A stretch of 64,000 bases of DNA from Hyphomicrobiales bacterium (GCA_900466945.1 UBNV01000005.1:124001-188000); one strand, 5' to 3'. Numbered from the stretch's first letter, positions 8,614-17,943 are shown. Numbers and translations: made by a program. Notes: generated by a model not told the origin, from the letters alone.

Positions 8614-9669
8614 TTACCTCGCCGCCGGAACGACGTCGCGATCCCAGCGCTCGGACCACTCGGGCATGCGCTCGGCCATGACAGCCAGGTCCGGCAAAAG
8701 CAGGCTATCGAGCTCGGCCTCTGGGATCTGCCGATCACGAAGCTCCTCGGGCACGACGATGTCGGTCCGAGCACTGCCGACGCGGTAGCCTTCGACCCAG
8801 GCTTCCTGGCTGGACTTCCTCAGGAAGAAGTCGATGAAGCGATAGGCCGCCTCCTTGTTTTCGGCACCAACGGGCACGCTGAGCGTGGCAATCAAAGGGA
8901 TAGTGCCTTCCCGGGGCCGGACATAATCGACAGGAGCGCCGGAATCGACAAGCAGCTGCGCCCGTCCGTTCCAGAACGGCATGGCCCAGACGGATCCATC
9001 CTTGATGTAGCTTTCGAGAATGGCGGACGACTGCTCGAATCCGATCGACTGCCGCGCAATACCGGCCATGGCGGCAAAACCCGGATCAAGCTCATCCACC
9101 AATCCGCCGCCATTCATGACGGACATGACCTGAAGGAGATTGACCGCCATGACATTCTGGAAGGTCGGCAGGATCACGCGACCGGAAAGGGCCGGATCCA
9201 GCAGCAGATTCCAGGACGAAGGCACCCCCTCGACATGATCGGTCCGATAGAGAAGCGACATGTACTGCACTTCATGCACGGCGCCACAGGGCCCGGCCAC
9301 GCCAGAAAGACGCGGAGAAAGTGCGGCAACTTCCCCAATCACATCGACGGGCAGCTTCTCCAGCAGTCCTTCCTGACACCCCTGCAAGGCCTGGGCCGCC
9401 GTCATCACAACGACATCGAAGCCCGGCCGGCCCCCGGTTGCCTTGATCTTCGCATAGTCCTGCGACGACGAGCCCACCGCATCATAGATAACCTCAATGC
9501 CGGTCTCTGCCTCGAACGGCTCGATGATCCGCTCGCGGATGATATCCTCGTAGGGGCCGCCGTAGCTGTTTAAGATCAGCTCACCGGCGAAAACCCTATC
9601 AGTTGTTCCGACCAATCCGGCAATACCGATCAACGGCAAAAGGCTGACGATCAGATGTCGCATGCTCAT
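8614..9669 (-). CDS. Periplasmic solute-binding protein (PotD/opine type)
   Basis: A 351-residue extracellular binding protein and first gene of the leftward operon. Residues 1-28 are a Sec signal peptide ending RVFAG. The mature start ELILNSYGGPYEDIIRERIIEPFEAETGIEV is typical of the spermidine/putrescine/Fe-type cluster (SBP_bac_6/8), with GRPGFDVVVMTAAQALQG and the C-terminal KEAAYRFIDFFLRKSSQE as family landmarks. It gives specificity to the importer. Because dioxygenase, RraA-like and nitrilase-like genes follow, the ligand is probably a nitrogen-containing organic compound whose carbon skeleton is used; this is inference. Two in-frame ATGs (9669, 9663) are possible starts. Confidence 0.9.
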   Translation of the reverse strand: MSMRHLIVSLLPLIGIAGLVGTTDRVFAGELILNSYGGPYEDIIRERIIEPFEAETGIEVIYDAVGSSSQDYAKIKATGGRPGFDVVVMTAAQALQGCQEGLLEKLPVDVIGEVAALSPRLSGVAGPCGAVHEVQYMSLLYRTDHVEGVPSSWNLLLDPALSGRVILPTFQNVMAVNLLQVMSVMNGGGLVDELDPGFAAMAGIARQSIGFEQSSAILESYIKDGSVWAMPFWNGRAQLLVDSGAPVDYVRPREGTIPLIATLSVPVGAENKEAAYRFIDFFLRKSSQEAWVEGYRVGSARTDIVVPEELRDRQIPEAELDSLLLPDLAVMAERMPEWSERWDRDVVPAAR

Positions 9670-10369
9670 GGCAATTTCTCGCTCTCTTCTGGTTGTTCCC
9701 AGCGAGAACGTGCCGCCATAGCGGCGGGGCGTCTAATAGCTAAGACGTACAATTGATAGTTGCCGGTGCTAGAGGCGTCAGATCAACCAAACGGGTACCA
9801 TCCACTCAATTGAGCTACTCTTTCCAAGACTGGTTTTCGCGCTAAACTTCACCAGGATCGAACCGCGGGATAGACGCCAACCTCAAACAGCCGACCAAAC
9901 CGACGCGGCGCTGTCCGCCTTCCAGCCTTGCGACGAGTGATTGGTATTCTCCGAGTTTTGGTGGCGATCGATCGCGTTCGACACGAATATCGAACCGACG
10001 CAAGCGTGGGAGGTGCTCTCCGAGCGATTGATCCGTATGCGGGGAGAACTCGATCAGTCGGCCGTGGCACGAGGCAAGTTGGTGCGAGATATCAAGATCA
10101 GTACCACCTATCCGCAAACGACCGGCGTGATGCCCGCCTCTCTGGCCGGGAGAAGAGGACAGTTCACCGATGTCCGCCTGCACCTGCGCTCTGCATCCGA
10201 CAAACCTGAAACGACCGTTGGAGACACGCGCTTGGCTCGCTGCAGATTTGCAAGCTCTGTGCCTCTCGCATGAAGGCGAAGGGGATGAGAAACTGCCCGG
10301 AAGAAATGCCAACCTGCGCTTTCGATCACGCGCATCCGTCCGGTGCTGGCGGAGGAGGAAGATCCGCAA
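9670..10369. other. Intergenic region upstream of the ABC operon and luxR-type gene
   Basis: About 700 bases between divergent genes. It should hold the promoters of the leftward ABC operon and the rightward LuxR-type gene. Several overlapping open frames exist on both strands at 9842-10480, but none has a good ribosome site or recognisable product. I see no 18-bp tra box. Confidence 0.4.
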
Positions 10370-11074
10370 ATGACCGTCCAGTTTCGAACCCTTCTCGACA
10401 TGGTGGACACGGCAGTGAGCCGAAGAGCCATCTCCCGGACCATGAAGTTGTTTGCCCTGCGAAATGGCTTCGCTCACCATGCCTTTCTCGAATTACATGG
10501 AAGGGAAGCTCGATACTTCGGCGACTATCCTGAGAAGTGGGAACGTCTGTATCTAGCCGAGCGTTCCTTCCGCCTCGATCCTGTCGTCGCTCAGGCACGG
10601 CGCAGCAGCGGAACCTTCTTCTGGTCTGCGCCGGGCTGGCTTTCCACCCCAGGCGGGCCGCTGAAACGCTTTGCAGCAAATGCAATCGAGCATGGTGTCG
10701 CACATGGACTGACAATCTCGGCCAGAGCAAGCTTCGACAGACAACTCCTGCTAAGTTTTGCAAGTGCAACGGGCGACTTCCGCTTTCCAAAACAACAGGA
10801 TTTGAGCGATGCGGTGCCGGTCCTGATGGCGCTTTCCTATCGACTAAGCCATATCGGCGAGCATTCGGAAAGTACAGCCAAGGCACGCTTGTCCTCAGGC
10901 GAACTCCTGTGCCTCACATGGGCCGCCAAAGGCAAAACAGGGGTTGAGATCGGCCTGCTCACCCACCTTTCGACGCGTACGGTTCAGCACTATCTCGATT
11001 CGGCGAGAGAAAAGCTCGGGGCGTCGACCGTGCCGCATCTCGTCGCCATTTCCAAGGACATGAAGCTGATATGA
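10370..11074 (+). CDS. TraR-like LuxR-family quorum-sensing regulator
   Basis: A 234-residue protein, the same length as Agrobacterium TraR. The N-terminal autoinducer domain keeps the acyl-homoserine-lactone pocket residues at the same numbers as in TraR: Y53, W57, Y61, D70, P71 and W85. The C-terminal LuxR helix-turn-helix is seen in LSSGELLCLTWAAKGKTGVEIGLLTHLSTRTVQHYLDSAREKLG. The start at 10370 is preceded by GGAGGAGGAAG; an upstream in-frame ATG at 10343 lies within that ribosome site. It sits beside the tra genes, so it probably controls conjugation, but no synthase (TraI) or antiactivator (TraM) is recognisable here. Family certain; the traR identity is inferred. Confidence 0.85.
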   Translation: MTVQFRTLLDMVDTAVSRRAISRTMKLFALRNGFAHHAFLELHGREARYFGDYPEKWERLYLAERSFRLDPVVAQARRSSGTFFWSAPGWLSTPGGPLKRFAANAIEHGVAHGLTISARASFDRQLLLSFASATGDFRFPKQQDLSDAVPVLMALSYRLSHIGEHSESTAKARLSSGELLCLTWAAKGKTGVEIGLLTHLSTRTVQHYLDSAREKLGASTVPHLVAISKDMKLI

Positions 11075-11841
11075 AGTGGAACTGGTTTGCGTCTCGTGTC
11101 CGGAGCACTTCGCGATCGGTCGCCAGGCCGACGATATGCAGGTTATCCGTCAATCCGCTGAAGATGGTCCTCTCCTTGGACCTCTCCATCCCGCCCCGTC
11201 AGCCAGTACTCGTGAGGTTAGCCGGTCATCCCCTGCTACGGTCGGCATAGTAAGCGGAAGGAAAGCGCAAGGGCAGCGATAGGTGCCAATGCGGAGCCTG
11301 ACCTCGGTAAATGAGAACATAATCAGAGCAAAATGCGCGCTTTACACCGACACAGGCACAAAGGGCTAAGGTACGCAGCTTTGCCGGATGTGGGCGAACC
11401 GTCGTCGCGATCTCCTCTTAGTGCCAGGGATGGCAGAAGAAATCGCCTGCAGCCTGAGCCTTTTGCTGCTTCTCAGCCACCAAGGAATTCCGGTCATCCG
11501 GAGCCGCGTCATTCGCCATATCGAAAGCGCGCTGCACGGCACACCCGATGCAATGGCACGCAACTGGGCAGGAACTGACGCCACCGCACGCGAGGAGGCC
11601 CGGCATGAAATCCTGCGCAACATGGCGAGCAGGCTTTCTGAACGTTACACTCTGATACTTCAGACACGGCCGGTGATCCGTGCCTTGGGCGAATGTCTGG
11701 TACGGGGCGAAGAAGGAACAGGCAACCAGAATCACCAAGCTCTCCTCGGTCCGCTGTCTTCAAGCCGCTGTCCGGGACCTTCAGAGCATGCCATGTTGCG
11801 GAGCTGATATATGGCCTGTTTAGGCAAGCCGATCTGCAGGC
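11075..11841. other. Gap between the LuxR-type gene and the I78-like gene
   Basis: About 770 bases. A plus-strand frame at 11388-11807 and a minus-strand frame at 11418-11738 overlap each other. The plus frame, from an ATG at 11430, has an amphipathic, protein-like composition but no recognisable family or clear ribosome site. I do not call either gene with confidence. Confidence 0.3.
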
Positions 11842-12138
11842 TCAGCCGCACCGGGCAGCGACAACCCGGCCGGACGAGGGATCAGTCTCAACGGTCACGC
11901 GATCTTCCCTGAAATCCTGCGTCACCATCTGGCCAGGCTCGATCTGGCGTACGCTTTTGGCATTGGTCACCCGCATCGCCTCCGCGTCTGTCGGTCTTGC
12001 CTGTCCAACAAGGCCCCGGGCGGCGTCTGCGTTGCATGGTCCGACGGGGGACGGCTGAACGGAATCGGCTTTGCACGCGGCAAGAGCCGAGCACAATGAC
12101 AGAAAGAAGACGGCAGTGAGTTTGCGTAAAGCGAGCAT
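11842..12138 (-). CDS. I78-family peptidase-inhibitor-like lipoprotein
   Basis: A 98-residue exported protein. It starts MLALRKLTAVFFLSLCSALAAC, a lipoprotein signal with lipobox LAAC, so it is anchored in the membrane facing the periplasm. The mature part CNADAARGLVGQARPT...VRQIEPGQMVTQDFREDRVTVETD...VVAARCG matches the potato-inhibitor-I-like I78 family with its paired cysteines. The start at 12138 has AAAGG upstream; a longer frame to 12273 adds residues that do not look like protein. A paralogue with a nearly identical core lies at about 34.5 kb. It may protect envelope proteins from proteases; direct evidence is lacking. Confidence 0.75.
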   Translation of the reverse strand: MLALRKLTAVFFLSLCSALAACKADSVQPSPVGPCNADAARGLVGQARPTDAEAMRVTNAKSVRQIEPGQMVTQDFREDRVTVETDPSSGRVVAARCG

Positions 12139-12402
12139 GAATGGAACCTTTGGGAACACGCCCATAGAATGCTGAGAAGAGGCTTTTTCGTGTCTGCCTT
12201 CTCGATGCGTTAGAAATCGACCTCCCGGCGAACCCAGCGCAAGCCGTTTGATCCCCTTGCCGAAGCGCAACATCGGGCCGCCGACCGATCAAGGCATGGG
12301 CGGCATGGGTTGCGGCTCGGGATGCCTGAAGGCGATGATCAGAAGGTCAGGGGGACATGCCGAGGATGCGGTGAAGACCGTCGGAGTGAAGTAGAGCCAA
12401 TG

Positions 12403-12527
12403 AAAAAGGCCCGCCGCGGGAGGAGCAGCGAGCCTTTTTTGATTGTTGAGCACTGGCAGGGAGGAGGATTGCCAATACCCATATCCGGACACCCAAGGGA
12501 GGAGGAGCGAGTGTCCGATATTCCGAA
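12403..12527 (-). ncRNA. Candidate trans-acting sRNA with three anti-Shine-Dalgarno loops
   Basis: Read on the minus strand, three hairpins follow each other and each exposes a CTCCTCCC-type loop: hairpin 1 at 12487-12516 (stem GGACAC/GTGTCC, further supported by flanking ATAT pairing), hairpin 2 at 12454-12474 (TGGCA/TGCCA, loop CCTCCTCCC), and an intrinsic terminator at 12403-12440 (AAAAGGC/GCCTTTTT). Loops complementary to Shine-Dalgarno sites plus a terminal U-run are the hallmark of the alpha-proteobacterial alpha-r14 (NfeR1-like) small RNAs. Assignment to that family is inference from architecture. Its complement explains a false ribosome site for a plus-strand frame at 12511. Confidence 0.62.
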
Positions 12528-12791
12528 TCACGCGGGAGGAGGTGCGCTCATCAGCAGTTCGGAATATAACTGCCTTTCGTTGAATCTGAAAGCGATATTG
12601 TTGCAGCGCACCATTGCGCTGATCGCATACCAGGAACGAGTACGGGTCAATGGCAAGGGGCAGGGCCTAAAAACCAGCTATTGACCCGGCCTAATGCGCC
12701 GGCAGATCGCAATTCCGGCAGCGGGCTTCTCGCAAACGAGGGACGCAGGGGGCCACGCACCGCTCCATCACTGGCTTGGATAGCAATCTGC
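12528..12791. other. Spacer downstream of traB
   Basis: About 260 bases between the small-RNA locus and the traB stop. In Ti plasmids traH follows traB, but no traH-like frame is seen. The sRNA promoter should lie near 12530-12580. Confidence 0.3.
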
Positions 12792-13973
12792 TCACCGGTT
12801 GAAGGACCGGACGAGCGGCTTGTCGAAGAGGTGAGCCCACGCCTCGGCACTTGCCCGCTGAATGTCCAGGATGGATGTTTCCTCCGTCCACCAGCCGTTT
12901 CCCACCGCAATCACCACGTCGATATCATGCAGCATGGATTGCAGCACTGGCCAGACGATCAGCTGCTCGTAGCAGATCAGCACTGCGACATCGTGGTCTC
13001 CAATTCGGACGACCGGATTTGCAAAGAGATGCGCCCTCGCACCACCGCCGTCGCCGAACAGTCCTTTCCACGGTTGCCACATCGATCCGGGCACAGGCAT
13101 GCGCTGGCGATATACGACGTCACTGGACTTCGACGAGATCAGAGCAAGCACATTGTCATAGCCGTCAGGAGTGATGTGAGCTGCACCCGCAACGACCGTG
13201 ATCCCGGAACCGGCAAGTTCCCTCTGCCAGAGACGAACAAGACCCGGCGTCCAGAAACCCAGCGCAGTTTCGGGAAGAACGACGATCATGTCTGCAACAT
13301 CCCAGGCATGGTCGCGGACATTGTCACGAACGCGAGCAATCAGTTCCCTCTGGCGCTCGAGACTTGCGTCGCGTCCAAGGCCTGCGCCCATCTGAAGATC
13401 GACACCCTGAAAGCCTTCCGCCAATCTCGGCCCCGTCCAATGCGTAGCCGACCAGAGCCAGAAACCGACAGCGATGGCAGCGATTGTGCGCCAGGTTCGC
13501 GTTGTCATGAGCGCAAGGATCGCAGCCATCGCAAGCAACCCCCACCAGCCCCAGCCCGGAAACAGAATACCGGCCGCGGTGAAAGGATGTGCCCAGCCCA
13601 TGATGCCGAATGGCGGCACCGCCATGATGAGACAGGCGAGCAGAAACCGAAACGGCTTTCGCCATCCGACCGTATTCGTCCACAAAGCCACGTGCACGGT
13701 GACAAAGGCCGATGAGGCGATCAGCCAGAGCACCAGGCCCGGCCAGATGTCAAACGCGTAGTAATTCGCGACACCCTCTGGCAGCCCCCGGGACGCGGCC
13801 AGGAAGTAGAACGCCGAACACACGCCTGCCTGTCCGCGCGTCCGCGCCCATGACCAGAGAAGCGGAAAGAGGGCGGCGGCGGGAAGTGCCAGCACATGAC
13901 CGCTCCACGCGATCCAGCCGATGCTGGCCGAAAGCACGGGCAAGACAATGAGACGGAAGCGGTCAGGGCTCAC
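12792..13973 (-). CDS. traB: Conjugal transfer protein TraB
   Basis: A 393-residue inner-membrane protein of the Ti-type tra operon. The N-terminal half has several membrane segments (for example LIVLPVLSASIGWIAW, LVLWLIASSAFVTVHVALW, GWWGLLAMAAILALM). The C-terminal half is a nitrilase-type domain with glutamate in VLPETALGFW, a lysine region in QPWKGL, and cysteine in VAVLICYEQL. I chose a GTG start at 13973 that overlaps the traF stop; this gives the usual TraB length, while the ATG at 14180 lies deep inside traF. TraB raises conjugation efficiency in Ti plasmids; its reaction is unknown, although the architecture resembles apolipoprotein N-acyltransferase. Confidence 0.87.
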   Translation of the reverse strand: MSPDRFRLIVLPVLSASIGWIAWSGHVLALPAAALFPLLWSWARTRGQAGVCSAFYFLAASRGLPEGVANYYAFDIWPGLVLWLIASSAFVTVHVALWTNTVGWRKPFRFLLACLIMAVPPFGIMGWAHPFTAAGILFPGWGWWGLLAMAAILALMTTRTWRTIAAIAVGFWLWSATHWTGPRLAEGFQGVDLQMGAGLGRDASLERQRELIARVRDNVRDHAWDVADMIVVLPETALGFWTPGLVRLWQRELAGSGITVVAGAAHITPDGYDNVLALISSKSSDVVYRQRMPVPGSMWQPWKGLFGDGGGARAHLFANPVVRIGDHDVAVLICYEQLIVWPVLQSMLHDIDVVIAVGNGWWTEETSILDIQRASAEAWAHLFDKPLVRSFNR

Positions 13974-14523
13974 GGGTCCAGACCTCCTGTGCCAGACCAA
14001 GGATGTGGGTGGTTGCGACAGGCCCGAAATATCGGGAATCGAATGAGCCGGGAAAATCCGAATGCAGATAGACCGCACCCGGCGGGATGAGACCGCCGAC
14101 ATGAGGGGAAAGCGGTCGACCCTCGCCGTCAAATTCCATGAGCCTCGAATGCGGCAACACCTCCCCATCGATCCGGACAAGCCCGGTGATGGAGACGAAC
14201 TGCCCGGACGTCGCCGAAACCGTCTTGATCAGCGGCGCCACCCCACCCGCACAAAGCCCCCGTCGAAGATAGCCGCGCATCAACCCCTCTTGCAGGGCAC
14301 CAGAGAGGGGAGGACAGACGAAAACCCGATCGCCCTTTCGGACTGGTCGCTCGATTGCCTCGATCCTCCAGATGCCAAGCGCTGCACTCGGCGTCAGATT
14401 GAGCCGAAAGCCCCAATATCCGAACGCAACGACGTTCGAAGTCAGCACGGAGCCGATGAGCAGTCCGCCGATACGGCGCCTGCGTCTCTCGTAGCGTGGA
14501 CGGATTTCCGACTGGACCGTCAT
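13963..14523 (-). CDS. traF: Conjugal transfer peptidase TraF
   Basis: A 186-residue signal-peptidase-like serine protease that in RP4 and Ti systems matures and cyclises the TrbC pilin. After a basic N-terminus and one membrane segment (IGGLLIGSVLTSNVVAFGYWGF), the catalytic serine lies in LTPSAALGIWR and the catalytic lysine in PLIKTVSAT; the C-terminal box DSRYFGPV is conserved in the family. The ATG overlaps the traA stop and its stop overlaps the traB GTG, so traA-F-B are co-translated. No trbC substrate gene is in the window, implying that the mating-pair genes lie elsewhere. Confidence 0.9.
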   Translation of the reverse strand: MTVQSEIRPRYERRRRRIGGLLIGSVLTSNVVAFGYWGFRLNLTPSAALGIWRIEAIERPVRKGDRVFVCPPLSGALQEGLMRGYLRRGLCAGGVAPLIKTVSATSGQFVSITGLVRIDGEVLPHSRLMEFDGEGRPLSPHVGGLIPPGAVYLHSDFPGSFDSRYFGPVATTHILGLAQEVWTREP

Positions 14524-17500
14524 TTGAGGGAGAGCCCCCGGGATTGTCTCTGCCGCAGCGCCTCGGATGCCTTCAGCGACTTTGTGCTGCGCTCATGGGC
14601 AATGAACTGTTGTACAGTCCGCATGAGGTCCCAGGCCTTTTCCATCTCTTGTCTCTGGGTGGCATTCATGCCGGACGTGACACGCTGAAAGACCTCGCCA
14701 TTGGGTCGGGATGCTGCAAGCGGCAGGAAGGTTCTCTCTCCGAACCGGTCTGCCACGGCCTTGGCAAGACCATCGAGTTCCGCCTTCACGCGGTCATCCA
14801 GGACGGACTGCTCGAGCACGGATGCAAACGCCTTGTGATCGACTACGCGGCTCAGGCGCTCCAGCACCGCAAGCGCTTGGGCCGAGGGTGACGGGATCGC
14901 ACGCGCGGCCCGTTTTCGGGCAGCAAGCTCCAGGTTGCGATATCGCTCTTCGGCGTCTGCGCGCAGGCGTGTGTAATCGCGCAGACTACCAGCGAGGGCC
15001 GCGACATTCCTGACGGCCAGGTCACGGTCGGACCGGTCAGTGCGGCTGGCAAGCATGCCGGTCTTGCCTTTGAGATGGCCGAAGGCCTCCGGCTCGATGG
15101 CAATCCGTGCAATGGCCCGTTCTGCCTGCCCCCGATCGCGAAGCATCGCATTGACGTCCATTGCACGGAACGCTGCGTCCGGCTGGGCATAGACAAGGTG
15201 AAAGCGCATGGAGAGGTCCTGCCATTGGCTGGCGACCACGGGATCGGCGAGGAGCCTTTCTTCGACTGCCTGGCCGAGCGATCTGGCATGCAGCGTCACA
15301 CCAGAAACCAAGGGACTTCCCGATATGGGCGTGGCCAGCATGGGTTTTGCCTCCACGCCTGAATCAGGCACGGACTCGCGCACAGTCATGATGCGGTGGA
15401 TCCTAGTACCTGTTGCAAGAAGCCGACCGGCAAGCGCGTTCAACCTCTCGCGCTGGCGAAGCGTCCATTCGAGACGATCACGCGCCATGGTTCGAGCCAC
15501 GTTGAGAAGGTGGAGGCCGCGCGCCTCGGCAAAACGCAGTGCTGCGCCATAGAAACGACCACCCGCATAGTCGAGCGTCGTTTCCTTGGTGTTGCGTCGT
15601 GACAGGATCCTGACCAATCCGCCGGCCTTGGCGAAGGATCGGCGACCATAATAGATGCCGAGATCCTCTCTATGGCGTGTCATCGCGACATAGGTCAGAT
15701 GACGATCGAGCGAAAGCGACGCGAGCACCTTGACGCGGTCGACCGTTGCGCCCTGGGCCTTGTGCACGGTCGTCGCATATCCATGATCGAGATGGTTGTA
15801 GAAGCGCTCCTCGACCGAGACCCGACGGCGGTGCTCGCCGTCGCCGACCTCAACGCCAAGACGACCGGCCGAGGCTTCCACGACCTTTCCCAGCATGCCA
15901 TTCCTGACACCGATCGACCCCTCGTTCCTCAGGAAGACGACCTGGTCGCCCGCTGCGAAATCCCGACGTCCCTCGGCTGTCCGGAAGACAGAACCGGTTT
16001 CTATCACGCCGCGTGCAATCAGCCTTTCGCGAGCCAACCTGTTCAGGAGACCGACATCCCGGCGCAGATGCGCCAGGATCAACATGGACTTTGCCGGATC
16101 GTAGTCACGCTCCCAGTCGCCGATCAGCGTCAGGATTGCATCACCCTTGAGCTCGGCGCCGATCAACTTGCCCTTCGCCTCATAGGCTTCCACCGCGCGT
16201 GCCGTATACCCACGCGCAAGATGAAGCGAGGCGTCACGCATCCATTGCTCGCGCTGGCGATAGATGGTTTCGAGCTCGGCATAGCCGATCCGCTCAGCAA
16301 TCGCCCGGAAAGCCGCACCTGCCTCGATCGGCTGGAGCTGTTCGGGGTCGCCGACCAAAACGAGCTTGGCACCGGCGTGGACGGCCGCCTCGACAAAGAG
16401 CGCCATCTGACGCGACGATACCATGCCAGCCTCGTCGAGGACGAAGACGCAACCAGCGTCGAGCTGGTCACGGCCGACTGCCCATGCATGTTCCCAGGAC
16501 GACAATGTGCGCGAAGAAATGCCCGCTTCCTTCTCCAGTCCCTCCGCCGCTTTGCCGGCAAGGGCTGCACCGACAACGCGGTAACCGGCCGCCTCCCATG
16601 CCTCACGGGCCGCCTTCATCATCGTCGTCTTGCCAGCGCCGGCGCGGCCGATCACGGCTGCAATCCGCTCGTTTCCCGCAACATGGGATATGGCCGTTTT
16701 CTGCTCGTCAGACAGACGATCATGACGCGCAAGGACCCGCTCCAGCACCTGCTGCTCAACGCCATGTGAGTGACGGCTGGAAAGCCAGTTCGCGCGATTG
16801 GCCATCTCGGCTTCGAGCCGGATAAGCTCCCGCGTTGTGTATTTCGCCGGGGTCCTGGTCCCAGTCACGAAGTCGAGACGTTCGCGATCAAGCCGCAAGA
16901 CTTCAGGGCTTTGCAGGATGCGCGCCATCAGGCTCTGGAACTGGCCGGCATCGTCGATATGGCGGTGGAGAATGCGGGCGACATCCCGGGCATCGAAGAC
17001 GCTTCTTTCCCGACTGATCATGTCGAGCACGATCTGAGGATTGCGCTTCAGCCGCTCGCTGTTTTCAAGGCGCAGCTCCTCCTGACGCGCAAGCCGATCA
17101 AGCGGAGCCTTCTCCTCCGCGACCCTGGTCTTGCGCTCGATCGCCTTTGTGCCGACACCGAGATGAATTGTCGGAGCAAGTGCGATCCCCTGCTTTTCAA
17201 AGGAACGGCCATCGACCCTGAGATCGATACCGGCAACCCCCAGATGATGGTTCTGGCAGGCGAACCAGCTATCGCGAAATGCGTTGAAATCCTCGCGCCC
17301 GCCAGCCCAGATCTCATAAACGATCTTGCCGCTGTCATTGCGCAAAGCACGCCCGTCAGGCCCGGCGACCATCACCTTCTTCTGACCGAACCCGTCTTCG
17401 GTCAGTGGCCGCAAGGTGGTCATCAGATGGATATGCGGATTGCCCGGCACATCGTGGTAAACCCAGTCCGCCACCATGCCGCGCGCCGTGATCTGCTGGG

Positions 17501-17858
17501 CGACAAAATCTCGCACGAGCTCGATGTTTTGGCTTGTCGTAAGCTCGATCGGCAAAGCGATGGTCACGTCCCTGGCAAGCTGAGCATCTGAGCGCTTTTC
17601 GATGCTTTCAACCTTGTTCCAGAAGGCTTCCGATGCCCTCGACACCGGTCGGTCAGCGATCATGACGCGCAGCCATTCCGGCGCATCTTGGGGGATGGCA
17701 AACTCCTCATGGGCCAGCCCTCGTTTGCGCGTGTAGTCGACGAGGCGCTCCTCCCGCTCGAAGGTCATCCTGGCGCAGTGGCGGTATGCAGCCGACATCA
17801 CGGCGCTACCGCCCTTGCCGCGACCGAGAATGTTGACCGAAAAATGCGGAACCGCCAT
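14520..17858 (-). CDS. traA: Conjugative relaxase-helicase TraA
   Basis: A 1112-residue bifunctional protein that nicks oriT and unwinds the transferred strand. Residues 1-220 are a MobA/MobL (MOBQ) relaxase domain starting MAVPHFSVNILGRGKGGSAV, with the HxH metal ligands in PHIHLMTTLR (about 142-144) and a candidate nucleophile in AAYR. Residues 370-750 hold a TraI/RecD-type helicase with Walker A GRAGAGKTT (404-412), FVLDEAGMV and the late motif TVHKAQGATVDRV. The C-terminal 300 residues are family-specific. ATG at 17858 follows AAAGGAGA. It is divergent from traC across oriT. Confidence 0.95.
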   Translation of the reverse strand: MAVPHFSVNILGRGKGGSAVMSAAYRHCARMTFEREERLVDYTRKRGLAHEEFAIPQDAPEWLRVMIADRPVSRASEAFWNKVESIEKRSDAQLARDVTIALPIELTTSQNIELVRDFVAQQITARGMVADWVYHDVPGNPHIHLMTTLRPLTEDGFGQKKVMVAGPDGRALRNDSGKIVYEIWAGGREDFNAFRDSWFACQNHHLGVAGIDLRVDGRSFEKQGIALAPTIHLGVGTKAIERKTRVAEEKAPLDRLARQEELRLENSERLKRNPQIVLDMISRERSVFDARDVARILHRHIDDAGQFQSLMARILQSPEVLRLDRERLDFVTGTRTPAKYTTRELIRLEAEMANRANWLSSRHSHGVEQQVLERVLARHDRLSDEQKTAISHVAGNERIAAVIGRAGAGKTTMMKAAREAWEAAGYRVVGAALAGKAAEGLEKEAGISSRTLSSWEHAWAVGRDQLDAGCVFVLDEAGMVSSRQMALFVEAAVHAGAKLVLVGDPEQLQPIEAGAAFRAIAERIGYAELETIYRQREQWMRDASLHLARGYTARAVEAYEAKGKLIGAELKGDAILTLIGDWERDYDPAKSMLILAHLRRDVGLLNRLARERLIARGVIETGSVFRTAEGRRDFAAGDQVVFLRNEGSIGVRNGMLGKVVEASAGRLGVEVGDGEHRRRVSVEERFYNHLDHGYATTVHKAQGATVDRVKVLASLSLDRHLTYVAMTRHREDLGIYYGRRSFAKAGGLVRILSRRNTKETTLDYAGGRFYGAALRFAEARGLHLLNVARTMARDRLEWTLRQRERLNALAGRLLATGTRIHRIMTVRESVPDSGVEAKPMLATPISGSPLVSGVTLHARSLGQAVEERLLADPVVASQWQDLSMRFHLVYAQPDAAFRAMDVNAMLRDRGQAERAIARIAIEPEAFGHLKGKTGMLASRTDRSDRDLAVRNVAALAGSLRDYTRLRADAEERYRNLELAARKRAARAIPSPSAQALAVLERLSRVVDHKAFASVLEQSVLDDRVKAELDGLAKAVADRFGERTFLPLAASRPNGEVFQRVTSGMNATQRQEMEKAWDLMRTVQQFIAHERSTKSLKASEALRQRQSRGLSLK

Positions 17859-17943
17859 GGGCTCATGATCTCCTTTCGTGAACACATCGCCTGGCCTCGC
17901 GGCGCGCCGCTCAAGGCCGCCATCGGGTAAGGCCGGAAGCAGA

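Noticed and set aside
8560-9573. Long plus-strand frame (337 aa)
   Set aside because: Antisense shadow of the solute-binding protein and permease genes; no family match.
11418-11807. Overlapping 106- and 139-aa frames on opposite strands
   Set aside because: Neither has a family or clear ribosome site; recorded as gap only.
12511-12684. Plus-strand frame with GGAGGAGGAGCGA before a GTG
   Set aside because: The apparent ribosome site is the complement of the anti-Shine-Dalgarno loop of the minus-strand RNA; product has no protein-like features.
12681-13715. Long plus-strand frame (344 aa)
   Set aside because: Antisense to traB, which has clear family motifs.
15672-17591. Long plus-strand frames (365 and 273 aa) opposite traA
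   Set aside because: High-GC antisense frames of traA; no recognisable product.
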